30,151 bases of DNA, taken from positions 1-30,151 of the forward strand of contig JASLBO010000396.1 in NCBI GenBank assembly GCA_030146605.1, read 5' to 3'. Source of the DNA: Sphingomonas sp. (GTDB lineage: Bacteria; Pseudomonadota; Alphaproteobacteria; Sphingomonadales; Sphingomonadaceae). This document shows, in pieces, positions 26,015 through 30,151 of the stretch. A program made the translations under genes and the position numbers. Under the pieces are notes generated by a model that searched no databases, had not been told where the DNA came from, and saw nothing but the letters and a program-made list of their open reading frames with translations. How positions within the stretch are numbered: position 1 is the stretch's first letter; each line of letters begins with the position of its first letter.

Positions 26015-26832
26015 TTGCCTTCTCCTCCCAGATCGATTGCCGCTTCGCTCAACGGACGCACCCAGATGTTGCGGAACGACACCGGCGAATCATGATCCTG
26101 CAATTGCAGCGGTGCCGCATCGGGATGCGGCTTGTAGCTCGCCACCTGCCGCCAGATCGTCGTTCCGAGCAGCGCCTGATGATTCTGCACGAGCACCCCA
26201 TTGAGGAACGCAGTGACATAGGCCGGGCGGACCAGCTTGCCGTCCCCGGCGAAACGCGGCCGTTCGAAGACGATGTCGTAGCTCTGCCATTCGCCGGGCT
26301 TGCGCGCCGCGTTCACCAGCGGCGGCTTCCAGCCATAGACTGCGCCGACGGTGCCGTCGGCATAGGTCGGGTTCTGATAGCCGTCGAGGATCTGCACCTC
26401 GTAGCGCTGCATGAACCACACGCCGCTATTGCCGCGATCCTGCGACGTCTTGGTCGGCGGGTTCGGCGAGCGGAATTCGAGATGGAGCTGGACGTCGCCG
26501 AAGCTCTGCTTCGAGACGAGATTGTTCTCGCCGCCACTGGCTGCGCGCGACGGGATCGTCATCGCACCATCGGCGACAGGCCAGGGCCCGCGCTCGCCTT
26601 GCCACGCATCGGTCGACTTGCCGTCGAACAGCACGATCGCATCGGCGGGCGCACCGCCCGGAGTGGCCGCGGGTGCGACCACCGTCGGAGCCGGGCGATC
26701 GGCATCATGGACGCGCCACTTGCCGTCGGGCAGTATCGGGGTGTCCTTGAACCCCGGCTTCTCCTGCGCGGCGGCCGGCAGCGCGGCGATCAGCCCCGCG
26801 GCAAGGCCCAGACTAAAGCGGATGGCAGTCAC
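26011..26832 (-). CDS. Exported DUF1080 (3-keto-disaccharide hydrolase/hydratase family) protein
   Basis: A 273-residue protein with a Sec signal (MTAIRFSLGLAAGLIAALPAAAQ), a Pro-rich linker and one DUF1080/PF06439 jelly-roll domain at about 65-265. Domain motifs are IVLFDGKSTDAWQ, LHLEFRSP, RGNSGVWFMQRYEVQILDGY and SFRNIWVRPL. Members of this family act on 3-keto-glycosides or 3-keto-2-hydroxyglucal, which fits the operon. The GTG at 26832 is chosen because AGAGGA precedes it at good spacing. The ATG at 26847 overlaps the previous stop as ATGA and is the alternative, adding five residues. Substrate unproven. Confidence 0.88.
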   Translation of the reverse strand: MTAIRFSLGLAAGLIAALPAAAQEKPGFKDTPILPDGKWRVHDADRPAPTVVAPAATPGGAPADAIVLFDGKSTDAWQGERGPWPVADGAMTIPSRAASGGENNLVSKQSFGDVQLHLEFRSPNPPTKTSQDRGNSGVWFMQRYEVQILDGYQNPTYADGTVGAVYGWKPPLVNAARKPGEWQSYDIVFERPRFAGDGKLVRPAYVTAFLNGVLVQNHQALLGTTIWRQVASYKPHPDAAPLQLQDHDSPVSFRNIWVRPLSEAAIDLGGEGK

Positions 26833-26843
26833 CCTCGTTCCTC

Positions 26844-27755
26844 TCATTGCTGGTCGATCTGCCGATAGGCGGCGACCAGACGCTCCTCGCCCGCGCGACC
26901 TTCTATCGAATTGCCGTGTTCCATGCCGATGACGCCGGCATAGCGTCGCGCGCGCAGCCATTTGACGACATTGGCATAGTTGATTTCGCCCGATCCCGGC
27001 TCCTTGCGGCCCGGATTGTCGCCGAACTGGATATAGGCGATCTCGCTCCAGCACATCTCCAGCGTCGGGATCAAATTCCCCGACTGAATCTGCTCATGAT
27101 ACAAATCGGCGAGAACCTTGACGCCCGGGCTGTTCGCCCCGCGCGCGACGGCATAGCCCTGCGCGATCGTCTGCATGTACACGCCCGGGTGATTGGTCCG
27201 GGTGTTGAGCGGCTCCATCACCATCGCGATCCCGTGCGGCGCGACCACATCGCCGGCGCGGCGCATCACGTCGATCACCCGCGCGGTCTGGATATCGACC
27301 GGCACCTTGGGATCCATGAACCCGGTCACCACGGTCATGCACCTGGCGTTGAGCCGTTTGGCGACCTCAATCGAGCTGCGGATATCGGCAAGGAAGGCCT
27401 CGCGCTCGGCCCCGTCATTGGCGCCGAGCAGCGGCCGCGACTGCGCCCATTTGGGCATGCTCGCGACGAACACGCCCATCGTCATGCCGCGATCGCGCAA
27501 TGCCTTCGCCATCCGCTCCTGCTCGGCGACCGGGCGACTGGGCGCCTCGTTATCTTCCCACGCCGTGAAGCCCTGGTCGGCGGCAAAGGCGATCTGCTCG
27601 ATCAGCCCGCCACGGCTCGCGAAGCTGCCCTGATGCGGCGCATAGCCGAGCGAGAAGCGTGCGGCATTGGAGCCGCCGCCTTGCGCGCGCGCCAATGCCG
27701 GCGCCAAGGCCGACGCGGCGCCCGCGGCGAGCAGGGTGCGGCGCGATACCGTCAC
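26844..27755 (-). CDS. Tat-exported hydroxypyruvate isomerase-like TIM barrel
   Basis: A 303-residue TIM barrel with a Tat signal (SRRTLLAAGAASALAPALARAQ). The presumed metal quartet is E181 (VMEPLN), D217 (LADLYH), Q243 (YIQFGD) and E279 (GMEHGN). The spacing of these four residues matches that of the Hyi family as I remember it. It differs from the other exported barrel at 24609-25448 in size and motifs, so the two probably act on different steps or anomers. The start is a GTG 10 nt after the cytochrome c stop, without a strong ribosome site, suggesting coupling. An exported Hyi-like enzyme acting on 3-keto sugars is inferred from context. Confidence 0.87.
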   Translation of the reverse strand: MTVSRRTLLAAGAASALAPALARAQGGGSNAARFSLGYAPHQGSFASRGGLIEQIAFAADQGFTAWEDNEAPSRPVAEQERMAKALRDRGMTMGVFVASMPKWAQSRPLLGANDGAEREAFLADIRSSIEVAKRLNARCMTVVTGFMDPKVPVDIQTARVIDVMRRAGDVVAPHGIAMVMEPLNTRTNHPGVYMQTIAQGYAVARGANSPGVKVLADLYHEQIQSGNLIPTLEMCWSEIAYIQFGDNPGRKEPGSGEINYANVVKWLRARRYAGVIGMEHGNSIEGRAGEERLVAAYRQIDQQ

Positions 27756-27765
27756 GCGCGACCGC

Positions 27766-28140
27766 TCATTTCGCGCCCTTGAGATAGGCGATGATCGCCG
27801 CGCGCTTCGCCGGATCCGCCATGCCGATCGGCATGCGTGAACCGGGCACCTTCTTGCCCGGTGCCGCGAGATACTCGCTGAGCGTCTTTTCGTCCCAGCG
27901 CAGCTTGGAGGCCTTCATCGCCGGCGAATAATTGAACCCCGGCACTGAAGCTGCCGGTCGCCCGACCACTCCGTTGAGATTGGGCCCGACGCCGTTCCTG
28001 CCGCCCTTCTGGACGGTATGGCACGCCTTGCACGCCGCGAAGGCGGGCGGCGGCGCAGTCTGCGCCACGCTGGGCGCGCAGGTGACCATAAGCGTCGCCG
28101 CGGCGACCGTCCCTGCTCCCAGGCACATGAGAAGCTTCAT
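27766..28140 (-). CDS. Periplasmic class I cytochrome c
   Basis: A 124-residue cytochrome with a Sec signal (MKLLMCLGAGTVAAATLMVTCAPSVAQ). The heme site is CKACH (C37, C40, H41) and the likely axial Met is M103 in PGSRMPIGM, giving one c-type heme with His/Met ligation. It probably accepts electrons from the GMC dehydrogenase and passes them to the respiratory chain, the role of LacB-like cytochromes in glucoside 3-dehydrogenase systems. It has a GGGAGAG ribosome site, and its ATG overlaps the preceding stop as ATGA. Confidence 0.92.
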   Translation of the reverse strand: MKLLMCLGAGTVAAATLMVTCAPSVAQTAPPPAFAACKACHTVQKGGRNGVGPNLNGVVGRPAASVPGFNYSPAMKASKLRWDEKTLSEYLAAPGKKVPGSRMPIGMADPAKRAAIIAYLKGAK

Positions 28141-29285
28141 TCTTTCTCTCCCGGATCAACCATCGTCCATTTAGAATCGGACGCTGCGTTCGATATCACC
28201 GCTTCGATGAACCGCATCGTACGCAATCCGTCGGTCACGCCCGGAAACCGCTCATCACCGTCGCCGCGGATCGCCGCTGCGAAGCCGCGATAGAGATTCG
28301 CAAAGGCCTCTATATACCCTTCCGGATGTCCAGAAGGTGTCCGAAGCAGCCGGGTCGCGCGCTCGTGCAGCCCCGGCCCGCCGGCGCGGACGATTTCGGT
28401 CGGGCGATCCAGCCAGCGCAGGGTCAGCGTATTGGGCTCCATCTGCGCCCATTCGAGCCCGCCGCGCTCGCCGTGGATGCGCAGCTTGAGCCCGTTCTCC
28501 TCGCCCGCCGCAACCTGGCTCGCCTTGAGCGTCCCGCGCGCGCCGCCGTCGAAGCGCAGCAACGCACTGACATCGTCGTCCAGACGCCGTCCCGGCACGT
28601 GCGTGGTGAGCTCGGCCGATATCGACTCCACCCGCAAGCCCGAGACATGCTCGGCGAGCTGGAAGGCATGCGTGCCGATATCGCCGAGGCATCCGCCGAG
28701 CCCGGCGCGCGCGGGATCGGTCCGCCATTCGGCCTGCTTGTTGCCTGCGGTGTCGATCGGCAGGCTGAGCCAGCCCTGCAGATACTCGACCTGGACCAGC
28801 CGTATCGCACCCAGATCGCCCCGCGCGACCCTCGCCCGCGCCTCTTCGATCAGCGGATAGCCGCTATAGGTGAAAGCGAGCGCGAAGCGCCGCCCGCTGG
28901 CCTCGGCAGCATCGGCGATGGCTTCGGCTTCGGCGACACTCATCGCCATCGGCTTTTCGCAGAAGACGTGGAAGCCCGCGTTCAGCGCGGCGATCGCCAT
29001 CGGCGCATGAAGATGGTTCGGGGTGACGATCGCGACTGCATCGATGCGTTCGTCCGCTGGCAGCGCCCGCTCCTGCGCAATCATCGCCTCGAACGAGGCA
29101 TAGACCCGGTGTGACGCCAGCCCCAGTGCCTCACCGGTCCGGCCATTGCGACCGACGTCGGTGCTGAACGCGCCCGCCACCAGCCGCCAGTCGCCGTCGA
29201 GTGCCGCCGCCATGCGATGGACCGCCCCAATGAACGCGCCTTCGCCGCCGCCCACCATGCCCAGCCTGAGTGCCTGTCGCGCCAT
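28137..29285 (-). CDS. Gfo/Idh/MocA-family NAD(P)-dependent oxidoreductase
   Basis: A 382-residue cytosolic enzyme (no signal). The Rossmann start is LGMVGGGEGAFIGAVHR; later come AIVTPNHLHA, the family's EKP motif at E110-K111-P112 (FCEKPMAMS), and D202/H206 in GDIGTHAF, the usual catalytic Asp/His positions. Family members oxidise or reduce sugar hydroxyl/keto groups. Here reduction of an imported 3-keto sugar to the normal sugar is the natural inference. The ATG at 29285 is 5 bp after the stop of the upstream isomerase gene, with a modest AGAAG site; longer upstream starts would overlap that gene. The 3' end overlaps the cytochrome start by four bases. Confidence 0.9.
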   Translation of the reverse strand: MARQALRLGMVGGGEGAFIGAVHRMAAALDGDWRLVAGAFSTDVGRNGRTGEALGLASHRVYASFEAMIAQERALPADERIDAVAIVTPNHLHAPMAIAALNAGFHVFCEKPMAMSVAEAEAIADAAEASGRRFALAFTYSGYPLIEEARARVARGDLGAIRLVQVEYLQGWLSLPIDTAGNKQAEWRTDPARAGLGGCLGDIGTHAFQLAEHVSGLRVESISAELTTHVPGRRLDDDVSALLRFDGGARGTLKASQVAAGEENGLKLRIHGERGGLEWAQMEPNTLTLRWLDRPTEIVRAGGPGLHERATRLLRTPSGHPEGYIEAFANLYRGFAAAIRGDGDERFPGVTDGLRTMRFIEAVISNAASDSKWTMVDPGEKE

Positions 29286-29290
29286 AGGAA

Positions 29291-30151
29291 TCACTTCTGC
29301 CGCGAAAGCCCGAGCAGCGAGCGGATCGCCGCCTGGTCGACTCCGCTCGCCGCGAAATCGTCGAAAGCGCGCTCGGTGCGCCGGATGATGTGATCGCGGA
29401 TGAACGGCGCGCCCTCGCGTGCGCCGTCCTCGGAATTCTTCAGCGCGCACTCCCATTCGAGCACGGCCCAACCGGCATAGCCATATTGCGCCATCTTGCT
29501 GAAGATCGCCGAGAAATCGACCTGACCGTCGCCGAGCGAGCGGAAGCGCCCTGCCCGGTCGACCCAGCTCTCATAGCCGCCATAGACTCCCGAACGCCCG
29601 GTCGGGTTGAACTCGGCATCCTTGACGTGGAAGCACGAAATCCGGTCGTGATAGCGATCGATGAAGTCGAGGTAGTCGAGCTGCTGCAGCACGTAATGCG
29701 ACGGATCGAACAGGATCCGCGCCCGCGGATGCTCGTCCACCGCGGCAAGGAAACGCTCCCAGGTCGCGCCGTCGTGAATGTCCTCCCCCGGATGAATCTC
29801 ATAGGCGCAGTCGACCCCCGCCTCCTCGAATACGTCGAGGATGGGGATCCAGCGCCGGGCAAGCTCGGCAAACGCCTCCTCGACCAGCCCCGCCGGCCGC
29901 TGCGGCCAGGGATAGACATAGGGCCAGGCCAGCGCGCCCGAAAAGGTAGCATGCGCCGACAGCCCCAGCCGGGCGCTGGCCCTTGCCGCGAGCTTGACCT
30001 GCTCGACTGCCCAGGCCTGGCGCTCGGCCGGCTTGCCGTGCAGTTCGGCCGGAGCGAACCCGTCGAACAGCGTATCGTACGCCGGATGCACCGCCACCAG
30101 CTGGCCCTGCAGGTGGGTCGACAGCTCGGTCGGCGCGATCCCGTGCTGCCC
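29291..30151 (-). CDS. Sugar phosphate isomerase/epimerase (TIM barrel), 5' end outside the window
   Basis: The frame is open to the right edge and begins there as GQHGIAPTELSTHLQGQLVA, a family-like N-terminal segment, so the GTG at 30097 is not the true start. The visible 286 residues contain HATFSGALAWPYVYPW, CAYEIHPGEDIHDG, ILFDPSHYVLQQLDY (Asp/His metal site), CFHVKDAEF and AVLEWECALKN (Glu). No signal peptide can be judged. It sits 5 bp upstream of the Gfo/Idh gene, and the two are a common pair for cytosolic keto-sugar or inositol-type metabolism. Role in the last steps after uptake is inferred. Confidence 0.88.
   Translation of the reverse strand, partial: GQHGIAPTELSTHLQGQLVAVHPAYDTLFDGFAPAELHGKPAERQAWAVEQVKLAARASARLGLSAHATFSGALAWPYVYPWPQRPAGLVEEAFAELARRWIPILDVFEEAGVDCAYEIHPGEDIHDGATWERFLAAVDEHPRARILFDPSHYVLQQLDYLDFIDRYHDRISCFHVKDAEFNPTGRSGVYGGYESWVDRAGRFRSLGDGQVDFSAIFSKMAQYGYAGWAVLEWECALKNSEDGAREGAPFIRDHIIRRTERAFDDFAASGVDQAAIRSLLGLSRQK

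Overview
The window is high-GC DNA that reads as a sphingomonad-type alphaproteobacterium (Sphingomonas or a close relative). This rests on the gene content: TonB receptors, many Tat/Sec-exported hydrolases, a DUF885 peptidase, a propeller-amidohydrolase, a LytTR regulator and giant RTX proteins. It also rests on the dense G/C third-codon usage, which leaves long false frames opposite the real genes. The genus is inferred from overall resemblance; no rRNA or marker gene is present. No tRNA, rRNA, CRISPR array, insertion sequence or phage gene was seen.

Left third (1-9634, minus strand): a two-gene unit. A lipoprotein gene is followed after 1 nt by a giant RTX-type gene. The RTX product begins with a Pro-Thr tract and a zinc-peptidase-like HELGH domain. 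It continues through a glycine-rich hydrophobic segment, Calx-beta-like domains, several RTX (GGxGxDxxx) blocks and cadherin-like repeats, and runs off the left edge. One in-frame TAG at 4045-4047 splits the gene. The frame beyond it stays open for 1348 codons to the window edge and encodes the expected continuation, so the gene looks broken by a single nonsense change (or a sequencing error, or it is read through).

Middle left (9989-15932, plus strand): an inner-membrane DUF5690/MFS-like protein, a TonB-dependent receptor and a Tat-exported phosphocholine-type phospholipase C. These look like one module for releasing and taking up products of phospholipids or other phosphoesters. The link is inferred from adjacency and from the compartment of each product.

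Middle right (16131-21772, minus strand): an exported TolB-like beta-propeller/amidohydrolase fusion, followed by an exported DUF885 zinc peptidase-like protein. A small membrane protein lies upstream, separated from them by a strong hairpin.

Right third (22017-30151, minus strand): a compact operon of at least eight genes with stop/start overlaps. In order of transcription it encodes a cytosolic TIM-barrel isomerase (its 5' end is off the window), a Gfo/Idh dehydrogenase, cytochrome c, a Tat-exported Hyi-like TIM barrel, an exported DUF1080 protein, a Tat-exported gluconate-2-dehydrogenase-subunit-3-like protein, another Tat-exported TIM barrel, and a GMC flavoprotein. A membrane-anchored LytTR regulator closes the set. 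The combination matches the glucoside-3-dehydrogenase/3-keto-glycoside route: periplasmic C3 oxidation of a glycoside, cleavage by lyase/hydratase-type enzymes, and cytosolic processing of the keto sugar. Substrate and reaction order are inferred. This cluster and the split RTX gene are the two most interesting items.
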